Of a stretch of 64,000 nucleotides of DNA, positions 42,360-52,600 are shown piece after piece (within the stretch, counting starts at the first letter, position 1; the number at the start of each line of letters is the position of its first letter). The notes below the pieces were generated by a model. That model was not told the origin of the DNA. It did no database searches and saw nothing but the letters and a program-made list of their open reading frames with translations. The DNA comes from Paenibacillus_AQ nitricinens (GTDB lineage Bacteria > Bacillota > Bacilli > Paenibacillales > Paenibacillaceae), in contig NZ_CP183948.1 of assembly GCF_052056485.1 (NCBI RefSeq), positions 3,224,001 to 3,288,000 of the forward strand, given 5' to 3'. A program made the translations under genes and the position numbers.

Positions 42360-44141
42360 ATGGAGGGAGCGACGATCTTTTTACTTAATAGGCCTATTTC
42401 TATCCGAACGATGTTGCTTACTGTTTTTTTGCTCCTTATGTTGTTTCCTTTGGTTGTAATCACCTATATCATCTACGAGAAAGAAAATGAAATCTATCAG
42501 AAGCAAGTTAGTCAATACTTACTGCAAACGGTCAGTCAGACCCAGCGGGTGCTTGAGTCGGATCTTACGGAAATTGATAGACTTACCTGGCCGCTGCTTT
42601 ATCAACATTCGCTCGATTTTCTGGATGCCTCATACAATACCCCTTATCTGCTTATGGAAGCGAATCAGAAGTTCAAAGAACTGGTCTATTCCGACCTGTT
42701 CAGAGGTCGATTGGATCTTATTCGCGCCGTATATTTGATTACCCCTAACAAAACCGTATTTTCATCTGACAGCGCCTTTCAAAATTACTCACAAGTCAAT
42801 ATCGATAACTATCAACATATCGTAGAGGAAGTTCAAAAGCATCCCTTGCAAATGAGCTGGTACAGTGATGAATGGGCTATCTACAGGGGCAAAAATGGCT
42901 TCGATACGCCGGTACGAAACTCAGTTACTGCAGCGCGACAGATAATCGACAGTAATACATCCGAAGTGCGGGGATACCTTTTTATACAATTAAACGATCG
43001 TTTTATTGAGGAGAATTTGGATAATATCCAGATTGGCTCAACAGGGACTTTAATCGTATCCGATGCAAATGGAGATGAGATCTATCAGCAGCGTTCACCT
43101 TTGCTTGATGAGCCTGATATTGCTGAAGCTGTAAATTCTTCTTCCTTGCAAGGGACGGGAGTCGTGAAGTTTTCTCAAAAATGGCTGATGGCCTACGATA
43201 CGTCAACCGTTAGTGGATGGAAGATGACTGCAGTGGTTCCACTTGAAGAGCTGATGCGACCCAATCTTAAAATTCTACAATATTTGCTGGTCATGGGTGG
43301 GCTTGGAGCACTTATTTTCACTATTATTTCAATTCTAATGGCCACTGCGATCTCAAGGCCTGTAATTAAGCTGGCCAAGCTGATGCCGTTTCTTTCCTTT
43401 GATCAATTGCATGTAGAAGAGATTCAGGGCTCCATTCAGGAAATCAGCATTCTGCAGCGAAATTTTAATCGGTTAATGCTTCGGATTCAACAACTTATTC
43501 AAGAGAATGAGCAGCAGGAGAAGGAAAAACGCGAGGCTCTACTTCAAGCACTACAGATGCAGATTCAACCCCACTTTCTGTACAATACTTTGGATACCAT
43601 TTATTGGATGTCTAAAAAGTATAAAGCCGATTCCATCAGCAAGCTTGTCACCGCACTGGGTCGATTTTTCCGGTTCACATTAAATGCGGAGTCAGAATGG
43701 ACAACAGTGCAGAAGGAGATGGATCATATTGAAAATTATTTGTTGATCCAGTCCTTCCGTTACCGTGACAAGCTGCAGTACGAGATCACTTTAGATCCTG
43801 AGACTTTGAATAGCCGGATTATGCCGTTAATTTTACAGCCAATTGTTGAGAATGCGCTTGAACATGGCATATCCAAGATTGGCGGAGGTGGAAAAGTAAC
43901 GATCAGGACATTCAAGCAGGAGAACCGCGTCTATATTGCGATACACAACACAGGTGAGAAAATCGATATGGAGCATGTGAAGCTGCAATTTGATCATGCC
44001 AACAGTGAACATTTAGGGCTGCGGAACGTACAGAAACGCATCTCTTTAGCATTTGGCCCGGAATTCGGATTACAAATCGAAGCAGACGAGGTTGAAGGAA
44101 CAGTGGTGACCATATGTATTCCTTTCGAAGAATATCATTAA
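42360..44141 (+). CDS. YesM-type sensor histidine kinase of the third locus
   Basis: A 593-residue membrane kinase with TM1 at about 17-40, an extracellular sensor domain (41-300), TM2 at about 307-330, a HAMP region, phosphorylated His405 in QIQPHFLYNTLDTIYW, and an HATPase domain with NALEHG and LGLRNVQKR boxes. The ATG at 42360 has only a weak ribosome site (GGAT) before it, while a GGAGGG lies just inside the gene; the true start may be unusual. It is followed by a membrane-anchored binding protein and a response regulator, which together look like one sensing unit. A cre-overlapped promoter drives the operon. Confidence 0.85.
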   Translation: MEGATIFLLNRPISIRTMLLTVFLLLMLFPLVVITYIIYEKENEIYQKQVSQYLLQTVSQTQRVLESDLTEIDRLTWPLLYQHSLDFLDASYNTPYLLMEANQKFKELVYSDLFRGRLDLIRAVYLITPNKTVFSSDSAFQNYSQVNIDNYQHIVEEVQKHPLQMSWYSDEWAIYRGKNGFDTPVRNSVTAARQIIDSNTSEVRGYLFIQLNDRFIEENLDNIQIGSTGTLIVSDANGDEIYQQRSPLLDEPDIAEAVNSSSLQGTGVVKFSQKWLMAYDTSTVSGWKMTAVVPLEELMRPNLKILQYLLVMGGLGALIFTIISILMATAISRPVIKLAKLMPFLSFDQLHVEEIQGSIQEISILQRNFNRLMLRIQQLIQENEQQEKEKREALLQALQMQIQPHFLYNTLDTIYWMSKKYKADSISKLVTALGRFFRFTLNAESEWTTVQKEMDHIENYLLIQSFRYRDKLQYEITLDPETLNSRIMPLILQPIVENALEHGISKIGGGGKVTIRTFKQENRVYIAIHNTGEKIDMEHVKLQFDHANSEHLGLRNVQKRISLAFGPEFGLQIEADEVEGTVVTICIPFEEYH

Positions 44142-44165
44142 TTCGGATACAGAGGAGTTGGAAAC

Positions 44166-45491
44166 GTGAGCCGCTGGAAATTTAATAGGTTAATTATTAT
44201 TTCTTTTATACTGTTGCTTGTATGGGCGTTTAGTGGATTGATTCTTCTGGACTTGGACACGGATGTTACAACAGTACTTCAGGAACCCTCCAAAAGAATC
44301 AAAGTGTTGATCCGTACGGGCACTGAGTCCGCAGCATTACGCCAGCTCCTCACACCGTTTGAGAAAGAAACGGGCATAAAGGTTGATTTTGTTGAATTGG
44401 GGCGAGAGGGTTATTTCACGTTTGTAGGAACCCAATTGCTTGCGGGCTCGGACGATTTCGATATCGTATTCGTGCCCAATACTTCAATCGCACAGTTCGC
44501 GTCAGCTAAAGCGATCGTACCGCTGGATAATTACATCTATCAAGCTCAGAGAACAGATCCAGAAGGAATGGACCTGAATGATTTTTTGGCTGTCTATAAA
44601 TATCAAGATTCTATCTATGCGCTGCCTACGGATATCAGTACACATTTTTTATATTACCGCAGTGATTTGATCCCTAATCCCCCTGAAACTTGGGATGAAG
44701 TATATGAGCTTGCAAGGAACTTCTCGCAGCTTGAGAATCAACAATCGCCGACAAAGTGGGGGTTAGTCATGCCGGCCATTGTGCCGGAGGAGAGGTCGAA
44801 AATTTTCGCCTCCCTGTTATGGTCATTTGGTGGTGACTTTCTGGATGAGGATAGCGGAGAAGTGCTGCTGGATTCGAAATCTTCGATCCAAGCTGGTGAT
44901 TATCTGGCACGTCTTATTCGCGAGAAAATTATTCCTGACGATTTGTTATCTTGGGATTTCGTTAAAACAAGAGATGCGCTGTTATCTGGAGAAGTTGCGA
45001 TGGCTGCTCCATATTGGAATTCGTCTTACCCAATGATCAAGTCGAGCGATAGTCGTTATAAAGCTGTCATTAAAGTTGCTTTGCTTCCTGGAATGAGAGA
45101 TGAGCAGGGAGTAGTAAAACATATCCCATTCCAGCATGGCTGGACCATGGCGATGAATTCCAGTTCCAACAATAAGGATTTGGCGTGGAAGTTCATCGAT
45201 TATTCTACGGGTAAACGGGGTGGACGAATTTATACGCTTGCCGGGGGTGTACCTGCCAGACGTTCACTGCTCAGTGATCCTAATCTTCAAGAGAAACGTC
45301 CAGATTTCGCATTGATTCTAGATTCGATGAAATGGGCCAAGAATGAACCATCGATTACCTATTATCCGGCTATGGTGGATACCGTGGAAAGGGCTTTGGC
45401 CAAAATCGTAACACTTTATGAGGAGCCAAAGGATGCTTTTCGGGAGGCAGCGATTGAATTGCGTCGATTGGGCGCACGTGCCAATAAATAA
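44166..45491 (+). CDS. Membrane-anchored sugar-binding protein between kinase and regulator
   Basis: A 441-residue family 1 solute-binding protein starting with GTG after AGAGGAG. Unlike the other binding proteins here it has no lipobox: the N-terminal hydrophobic stretch (about 10-30, LIIISFILLLVWAFSGLILL) lacks a cysteine and probably stays as a membrane anchor. The mature part has the usual two-lobe features (FEKETGIKVDFVEL, YALPTDISTHFLYY). It is 24 bases after the kinase gene and 17 before the regulator gene. This order suggests that it presents sugar to the kinase as a co-sensor rather than serving transport; the real importer binding protein is at 46420. Confidence 0.83.
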   Translation: MSRWKFNRLIIISFILLLVWAFSGLILLDLDTDVTTVLQEPSKRIKVLIRTGTESAALRQLLTPFEKETGIKVDFVELGREGYFTFVGTQLLAGSDDFDIVFVPNTSIAQFASAKAIVPLDNYIYQAQRTDPEGMDLNDFLAVYKYQDSIYALPTDISTHFLYYRSDLIPNPPETWDEVYELARNFSQLENQQSPTKWGLVMPAIVPEERSKIFASLLWSFGGDFLDEDSGEVLLDSKSSIQAGDYLARLIREKIIPDDLLSWDFVKTRDALLSGEVAMAAPYWNSSYPMIKSSDSRYKAVIKVALLPGMRDEQGVVKHIPFQHGWTMAMNSSSNNKDLAWKFIDYSTGKRGGRIYTLAGGVPARRSLLSDPNLQEKRPDFALILDSMKWAKNEPSITYYPAMVDTVERALAKIVTLYEEPKDAFREAAIELRRLGARANK

Positions 45492-45508
45492 TTAGAGGTG
45501 GAGCATAA

Positions 45509-46291
45509 ATGACTAATGCAACATGTCGGGCAATGATTATCGATGATGAGGCTTGGATTCGTGAAGGATTAAGTGAGCATATCGAATGGGAGAAGCTTGG
45601 TATTAAGTTGGTCAAAGTTTTTCAAGATGGAAATGAAGCGCTAGATTATCTGGAAAAAGATTCGACCGATATCCTTCTGTCCGATATTCGTATGCCCAAT
45701 ATGACAGGTCTTGAGCTGGTAGCTCGGTTACGCGAGAAGGCGAGGAATGATCCCTCCAGTAAATTATCACAGATTAAGGTTATTTTCCTCAGTGGTTATG
45801 GAGATTTTAAATATGCTCAGGAGGCCTTGCGACTGGGAGCTGTGGATTACCTGCTTAAGCCCGCGGATGTGGAAGAAATTGAAATCGCTCTTATGAAGGC
45901 TAAAGCCTTGTGCAAGCAGGATGGCGAGGAATCATCTGCGCTTACGGCAGTTGAACCGGTAGAGGAACCAAGCTCTTATCTAATCAAAAAAGCCCTGCAA
46001 TTTATCCAAGTACATTATGCGGAAGATATTTCATTGTCACATATAGCGGGGGAACTGTTCGTGACTCCCAATTATCTCAGTCGCTTATTTCGTCAAGAGA
46101 GCGGGCAAGTGTTCAGTGACTACTTATCCCGAATTAGAATGGACAAAGCATATGCTATGCTGGTCGACAGTAATTTGAAAATTTATCAGATTGGAGAAGC
46201 CGTTGGTTATCCCAATCCACGTTACTTCAGTGAATGGTTTCAGAAGAATGCAGGCATGTCACCAGGAGATTACAGAAAAAGAAATGCATAG
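45509..46291 (+). CDS. Compact YesN-type response regulator
   Basis: A 260-residue regulator with a receiver domain (1-125; IIDDEAW, phosphorylated Asp59 in LLSDIRMPN, LLKPADVEE) joined almost directly to an AraC helix-turn-helix domain (about 155-258). It lacks the ~300-residue middle region of the regulator at 4870. An AGAGGTGG site precedes the ATG. As the last gene of the sensing triplet it probably activates the importer and GH92 genes downstream. No terminator separates it from them, but a new promoter with a cre-like site follows. Confidence 0.88.
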   Translation: MTNATCRAMIIDDEAWIREGLSEHIEWEKLGIKLVKVFQDGNEALDYLEKDSTDILLSDIRMPNMTGLELVARLREKARNDPSSKLSQIKVIFLSGYGDFKYAQEALRLGAVDYLLKPADVEEIEIALMKAKALCKQDGEESSALTAVEPVEEPSSYLIKKALQFIQVHYAEDISLSHIAGELFVTPNYLSRLFRQESGQVFSDYLSRIRMDKAYAMLVDSNLKIYQIGEAVGYPNPRYFSEWFQKNAGMSPGDYRKRNA

Positions 46292-46379
46292 AGCCGGGGG
46301 TACTTAGGGTGAAAAAGCGGAAGAAAAGATAGAATCACCACATTATTTCAATCCTTTCAATCCATTAATATGAGTAGTG

Positions 46380-46393
46380 TAAAGCGTTTACAA
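46380..46393 (+). promoter_or_regulatory. cre-like site overlapping a -10 box
   Basis: GTAAAGCGTTTACA is a 12 of 14 match to the CcpA site, with the first two bases off, and is part of the 15-base near-palindrome TGTAAAGCGTTTACA. It overlaps a possible -10 box TACAAT (46390-46395) before the binding-protein gene. Confidence 0.5.
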
Positions 46394-46419
46394 TACGGTG
46401 GATTGAAAGGGGTAATCAA

Positions 46420-47769
46420 GTGAAACGCAAACTGGGTCTAATGCTTACAACTGTAGCCATGGGCGGTATGCTGCTGTCGGGTTGTGGTGGCGGCAATTCG
46501 AATCAATCTTCTTCCGCTTCGCCATCTCCATCTCCAGAACCAACCTCATCTAAAGTGGAATCCACTCCTGCACCGGCTAAACCTGAAGAAAAAAAGCAGG
46601 TTGAAATTTTCAGCTGGTGGACCGGAGCAGGGGAAGAAGCGGGCCTTAAAGGTCTGATCAAAGAGTTTCAAGGTAAGCAGCCGGATATTGAAGTGATTAA
46701 CTCAGCGGTGTCTGGTGGAGCAGGAACGAATGCCAAAGCAGTGCTCGCCAGTCGAATGCAAGGCGGAGATCCACCGGATGCCTTCCAGGTTCATGGCGGC
46801 TCGGAGCTAAACTCCGGTTGGGTAGCAGCCGACAAAGTAATTCCTCTTAACGATTTGTACGCGTCAGAAGGCTGGATGGATAAGTTCCCGAAAGATCTGA
46901 TTGATCTTGTCAGTCAGGATGGGAATATCTACTCGGTGCCCGTTAATATCCATCGGGGAAATGTAGTGTTCTATAACAAAAAAATATTTGACGACAACAA
47001 TTTGAAAGCTCCAACCACCTTTGATGAATTCTTTGCAGTTGCGGATGCGCTTAAAGCAAAAGGAATTGTGCCGCTTGCTCTAGGGGATAAAGAACCGTGG
47101 ACAGCAACAATGGTGTTCGAGAATATTCTGCTTGGAGAACTCGGGGCAGACGGCTACAAGCAACTATGGACGGGAGAACTTTCTTTTGACGACGCTAAGG
47201 TTAAGAGCTCTTTAGAGACATTTAAGAAAATGATGACCTATATCAACAACGATCACGCTGCACGGAACTGGCAGGATGCCGCCCAATTGGTTGCTAAAGG
47301 GGATGCTGCCATGAACATTATGGGGGACTGGGCGAAAGGTTACTTCACCACAGATCTTCAACTAACAGCAAACAAAGATTTTGGCTGGACGCCGACGCCT
47401 AATACATCAGGCATGTTTATGGTCATCACTGACACATTCGCGATCCCTAAGGGTGCTAAGAATGAAGCGTCGGCGAAAGAGTGGTTAAAAGTTCTAGGTT
47501 CTGTCGAAGGCCAGGATGTGTTTAATCCGCTGAAGGGCTCCATACCTGCACGGATCGATGCTGACAAAAACAAATATGATGTTTATGGGCAACAGACGAT
47601 CGAGGATTTCAAAGTTAGTAAACTAGCTCCTAGTATGGCGCACGGTTCTGCTGCGCCAGAAGGCTTCACCACACAAGCTAATCAGGTCGTTAATATTTTC
47701 GTAACGAATGGAGATGTCGATCAGGCCTTAAAAGCTCTGAAGCAGGCGCAAAGCACAGAAATCAAGTAG
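46420..47769 (+). CDS. Sugar-binding lipoprotein, importer 3
   Basis: A 449-residue extracellular binding lipoprotein starting with GTG after AAAGGGG. The signal peptide ends in the lipobox LLSGC, followed by a Ser/Pro-rich tether. It belongs to the MalE-like family 1 group (EIFSWWTGAGEE...). It leads the importer operon with two permeases. In context the ligand is probably a manno-oligosaccharide released by the GH92 enzyme, but this is an inference. The stem-loop after the gene may raise its level relative to the permeases. Confidence 0.88.
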   Translation: MKRKLGLMLTTVAMGGMLLSGCGGGNSNQSSSASPSPSPEPTSSKVESTPAPAKPEEKKQVEIFSWWTGAGEEAGLKGLIKEFQGKQPDIEVINSAVSGGAGTNAKAVLASRMQGGDPPDAFQVHGGSELNSGWVAADKVIPLNDLYASEGWMDKFPKDLIDLVSQDGNIYSVPVNIHRGNVVFYNKKIFDDNNLKAPTTFDEFFAVADALKAKGIVPLALGDKEPWTATMVFENILLGELGADGYKQLWTGELSFDDAKVKSSLETFKKMMTYINNDHAARNWQDAAQLVAKGDAAMNIMGDWAKGYFTTDLQLTANKDFGWTPTPNTSGMFMVITDTFAIPKGAKNEASAKEWLKVLGSVEGQDVFNPLKGSIPARIDADKNKYDVYGQQTIEDFKVSKLAPSMAHGSAAPEGFTTQANQVVNIFVTNGDVDQALKALKQAQSTEIK

Positions 47770-47776
47770 AACAGTA

Positions 47777-47810
47777 AGGGTCAGGACGTTCTGCTTGCGT
47801 TCCTGGCCCT
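47777..47810 (+). other. Intercistronic stem-loop
   Basis: AGGGTCAGGA pairs with TCCTGGCCCT (one G-T pair) around a 14-base loop, with no T run after it. Such hairpins after binding-protein genes commonly stabilise the upstream message or partly attenuate downstream transcription. Confidence 0.6.
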
Positions 47811-47829
47811 CCTTCTTAGGAGTGAAGAT

Positions 47830-48801
47830 ATGAGTGAAATAACAACTGCCGAGCTTCCTATTCAGCCTTCCCCCAAGCCTCGTAGAGGCTGGAATCTCAC
47901 GAAAAGTCTTCCTATTTTAATGATTTTGCCCTCATTGATTGTTATTGGTATCTTTGTATACGGATTTATCGGCAGAACGGCTTTTGTATCTCTGACCGAC
48001 TGGAATACATTGGTGAAGACTAATCATTTTATTGGCCTTGATAATTATCGTTTTTTGTTTCAGGATTTCCGTTTTCAGTCTGATTTACGGAATACGCTGG
48101 CATTTACAGTACTATTTATTGCCTTATCCATGTTCACGGGTCTTTTTCTTGCTAGAATGGTAGATTCGAAAATTCATGGGGAAACCTTTTTCCGAAATGT
48201 ATTTATTTTTCCAATGTCATTATCTTTTATCGTTACAGGCGTGGTCTGGCAGTGGATCCTTTCTCCTAAAACCGGAGTCAATCTGATCCTTAGTGGGTTA
48301 GGGCTTAAAGATGTACCCAACTGGTATGTAAGTACAACCATCATTCCTTCTTTACATCTAGGACAAATTCAATTTGGATTGCCGATCGCAGTAATCGCTG
48401 TTGTGATCGCTGCCGTCTGGCAAATGACGGGATTTGCCATGGCGATGTATTTGGCTGGCTTACGGGCGATCTCTGATGACTTGCGCGAAGCGGCACGGGT
48501 GGATGGCGCCACAGAAGGACAAATTTTCCGCAAAGTGATTATTCCTCAGTTGAAACCCATCTCTATGAGCTTGATTATTATCTTGGCACATATCTCTCTG
48601 AAAATATTTGACTTAATCTATGCGATGACAGGCCCAGGAGCTATGTTCGTTACCGATGTTCCCGGTATGTATATGTTCGAGACCACCTTCAGAGGGAATC
48701 ATTACGCTCAGGGTGCAGGAATCGCGATTATTATGCTGCTGTTTGTCTCTCTCTTCATTGTCCCTTATTTAATTTCCGGTTTCAGAAAGGAGAGACCTTA
48801 A
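47830..48801 (+). CDS. CUT1 sugar ABC transporter permease (MalF-like), importer 3
   Basis: A 323-residue permease with six membrane segments. Its EAA loop is EAARVDGATEGQ...P at about residues 220-240. The N-terminal ~25 residues are a soluble tail. TTAGGAGTG precedes the ATG. It is followed after only two bases by its partner permease, so the two are made together. No ATPase gene is present in the operon. Confidence 0.88.
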   Translation: MSEITTAELPIQPSPKPRRGWNLTKSLPILMILPSLIVIGIFVYGFIGRTAFVSLTDWNTLVKTNHFIGLDNYRFLFQDFRFQSDLRNTLAFTVLFIALSMFTGLFLARMVDSKIHGETFFRNVFIFPMSLSFIVTGVVWQWILSPKTGVNLILSGLGLKDVPNWYVSTTIIPSLHLGQIQFGLPIAVIAVVIAAVWQMTGFAMAMYLAGLRAISDDLREAARVDGATEGQIFRKVIIPQLKPISMSLIIILAHISLKIFDLIYAMTGPGAMFVTDVPGMYMFETTFRGNHYAQGAGIAIIMLLFVSLFIVPYLISGFRKERP

Positions 48802-48803
48802 CC

Positions 48804-49625
48804 ATGGCCAAGTCACGGTTCAATCGAACCATGAAATATATCCTATTAACTGTGCTTGCTGCGGTCTTTCTGGTTCCCGTTTATGTCATGCTGGTTACGA
48901 GTATCAAAAGCTTGAATGAAATTACATTGGATCAAATGTGGAAGTTGCCTTCTGCACTAAATTTCTCGGGTTATCGTGAAGCTTACAATAAGCTCATTCC
49001 GAATCTGATCAACAGCTTTTATTTGGCCATTCCCGCAACATTAATCTCCTCTTTATTGGGTTCAATGAATGGTTATGTGCTTTCTAAGTGGCGTTTTAAA
49101 GGCTCAGATGTTCTCTTCGCATTAATGTTATTCGGTATGTTTATTCCCTATCAAAGTATTCTCATTCCATTAATTCAGTTTCTGCAATCGATTGAGCTCT
49201 ATAATACAATTCCGGGTTTGATTCTTGTGCATGTGGTATACGGGTTGCCGATTTGTACATTGATGTTCCGCAATTTCTACGTAGGCATTCCTAACGAATT
49301 GTTGGAAGCAGCGCAAATTGATGGCAATGGCTTTTTCGGAATCTATAAAAATGTAATCTTCCCGCTGTCGATTTCCGGTTTCGTGGTGGTGGGAATATGG
49401 CAGTTTACGAGTGTATGGAACGAGTTTTTGTTCGCGGTCACGCTCACATCGCAGAAGCAGCAACCCATCATGGTGGCTCTACAAAACTTGTCCGGAAGCC
49501 AGATTGTGGAGTGGAATGTGCAGATGGCAGGTGCGTTACTTGCCGCGTTGCCGACGTTGCTGGTTTATATTTTCCTAGGAAGATACTTTATTAAGGGATT
49601 GCTTGCGGGTTCAATTAAAGGCTGA
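48804..49625 (+). CDS. CUT1 sugar ABC transporter permease (MalG-like), importer 3
   Basis: A 273-residue permease with six membrane segments and the EAA loop EAAQIDGNGFF. The C-terminus RYFIKGLLAGSIKG is usual for the family. It starts two bases after the MalF-like gene, with the ribosome site AAAGGAGAG inside that gene. The GH92 gene begins 27 bases later, with no terminator between, so importer and enzyme are probably one operon. Confidence 0.88.
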   Translation: MAKSRFNRTMKYILLTVLAAVFLVPVYVMLVTSIKSLNEITLDQMWKLPSALNFSGYREAYNKLIPNLINSFYLAIPATLISSLLGSMNGYVLSKWRFKGSDVLFALMLFGMFIPYQSILIPLIQFLQSIELYNTIPGLILVHVVYGLPICTLMFRNFYVGIPNELLEAAQIDGNGFFGIYKNVIFPLSISGFVVVGIWQFTSVWNEFLFAVTLTSQKQQPIMVALQNLSGSQIVEWNVQMAGALLAALPTLLVYIFLGRYFIKGLLAGSIKG

Positions 49626-49651
49626 TATTTCTTCATTGGAGGGTTGTGTAC

Positions 49652-52600
49652 ATGAATAAACGCCGATTTAGGGTTTTGTTCACTATTGCTTCTACAGTCT
49701 CTTTACTGATAGGGAGTATTCCCATTTCACCGATCGAAATAGCCAATGCTGCGCCCACTGTTGATGCTACGAATTTCTTCAGTTCTTTTGAATCCAGTGA
49801 CGTGAAGCCCATTGAGAATACCACAGAACTAAACGCAAATAAGGAAAAAATGACTTTTGGTGTGGATGGAAATCTACCTTTTACAGGAATTCAAGGGGAT
49901 ATTACAAAAAATATAGTGGATGTTCAGGTTAACGGTGAAAATCCTCCCAACGAAACGAAAGATAAATTGATAGATGGTACAGAAACAACCAAGTGGCTGA
50001 CCAGAACCTCAACCGGTTGGATAAAGTTCAAATTGCAGGCAGCAGATACCATAACCAAATATGCCTTAACCTCAGCTAATGATGCGAATGGGAGAGACCC
50101 GAAAGATTGGAAACTCTATGGCTCTAATGATGATGCGACATGGACATTATTAGATACGCGAACGGATGTGAGTTTTCCGAACCGTTACCAACGTCAAATC
50201 TATGATATTCCAAATCAAATTACTCCATATTTATATTATAAGTTCGATATTACCAAAAATAATGGGGAAAGCTTGTTGCAGCTAGCGGAAATAGCTTTAT
50301 CTAATGGAATAGACCAGCCAGAGCCAGTCTCCGTAGATATGAAAGCTTCTGTTACTAACGGCCCGACAAGCCTATATACCTCTAAAACAAGTGTAGGTTG
50401 GACGGGTTTAAAAGCGATCACAATCTCTGGTACGAATACCGTGAACGGAAGAGCATATGCGTACAATAAAATTTACGATACAGATATCCTAGTAACTCCT
50501 TCTACAGAACTCTCCTATTATATTGCGCCGGAGTTTACAGATAAAGATCAGACGTTATATACGAGCACCTATACATCGGTAGATTTATACTTCGCAGACG
50601 GGACCTATTTGCATGAGCTAGGTGCGGTAGACCAGCATGGAATCAAACTCAATCCTCAAGATCAAGGGAAGTCAAAAACGTTATATAATAACCAGTGGAA
50701 TTTCAAAAGCGCTAAGATCGGCGATGTAGCTGCCGGAAAAACCATCCAACGGATACTGATCGCTTACGATAATCCCGCTGCTGAAAAAGGAACAGGGTTT
50801 AAAGGAACGATTGACGATATTCTAATTGAAGGGAATCCCGTTGAGAGCTCTCACTCACGACTTTCAGAATATGTAAATATTCTTAGAGGGACACAATCGA
50901 ACGGCTCCTTCTCTAGAGGCAATAATATTCCGGCTGTTGCTGTCCCGCATGGCTTTAACTTTTGGATTCCAAAAACAGATGCCGGATCAGATTGGGCTTA
51001 TGCCTATAACCTGAATAATAGTGCCAACAATCTACCTGTTATTCAAGCCTTTGCGATGAGCCATGAGCCAAGTCCTTGGATGGGTGATCGTCAGACCTTC
51101 CAGGTCATGCCATCCGATACGGCAGGTACACCTAGCGCGAATCGTACAACACGGCAACTGGAATTTAAACATGCTAATGAAACAGCGAAACCATATTATT
51201 ACGGAGTTACTTTTGAAAACGGTATCAAAACGGAGTTTACACCTACAGATCACGCTGCGATGTTCCGGTTTACTTTTACAGGCAACAGCTCCAACCTGAT
51301 ATTTGATAATCAAAGCAATAGTGGTGGAATGACTCTAAATGCGGATGGATCGATTCAGGGTTATTCAGATCAAAAGAGTGGCAATTCTAATGGCGCTACA
51401 CGTATGTTTTATTATGCAACATTCGATAAGCCTGTAGTAGCCAAAGGAAATCCTACCGCAAACGGTGGAGGAGCTAACGTATCTCGTTACTATAAATTTG
51501 ATACTACAACCGATAAGGTTGTGGAGATGAGAATCGCCTCTTCACTACTTAGCGTAGAACAAGCAAAAAACAACTTAAATCAAGAGATTACAGCTCAAGA
51601 CTCCTTTGACAAGATTAAAGAGAAAGCACAAACGCAGTGGGATCAGCTGCTTGGAATCATTCAGGTTGAAGGAGCAACGGAGGATCAGTTAGTAACTTTA
51701 TACTCCAATCTATATCGACTCTACTTATGGCCGAACTCTGCATATGAGAACGTTGGCAGTGCTGGGAATCCAATATACAAGCATGCTAACCAATCTGCAA
51801 CGGGAACTTGTAGTGGAAGTACTGAGACGGAAACCTGTGCTCCGATAGTTGAAGGGAAAGCTTTTGTGAATAATGGCTTCTGGGATACTTACCGCACAAC
51901 TTGGCCAGCTTACGCATTGCTGACCCCATCTAAGGATAGCGAACTAATCGATGGATTCGTTCAGCAATATAAAGACGGTGGCTGGATCTCCAGATGGTCC
52001 TCTCCGGGTTATGCGAACATTATGGTGGGCACCAGTGCGGATGTTGCTTTTGCTGATTCGTATTTGAAAGGGGCTACAGATTTTGACGTGCAGAGCTTCT
52101 ATCAGGCTGCGCTTAGGGATGCGGCTACCAACGCTCCTAACGCTAATGTAGGACGCAAAGGGATGAATACCTCTGTATTTAATGGATATACGAGTTATAA
52201 CAATCTGGGAGAAGCCATGTCTTGGGCGATGGACGGATATATCAATGATTTCGGGATTGCTAATCTGGCTAAAGCGTTAGCCGAGAAAAATGATACCTCT
52301 GATCCCTATAACGCTCATTACAAAGACGATTATCAATATTACATCAATCGCGCTCAAAACTATGTCAATATGTTTAATCCTAATCTGGGCTTTTTTAATG
52401 GACGTTCTAGTAATGGGGAATGGAGAGATACGGCAGCTAGCTTCAATCCAGAAGCTTGGGGCGGAGGCTCAGGAGACTACACCGAAACGAATGGCTGGAA
52501 TATGGCCTTTCATGTGCCCCAAGATGGGCAAGGACTAGCCAATTTATATGGTGGTAAAGAAGAACTAAGCAACAAGCTGGATGAATTCTTCAGCACTCCA

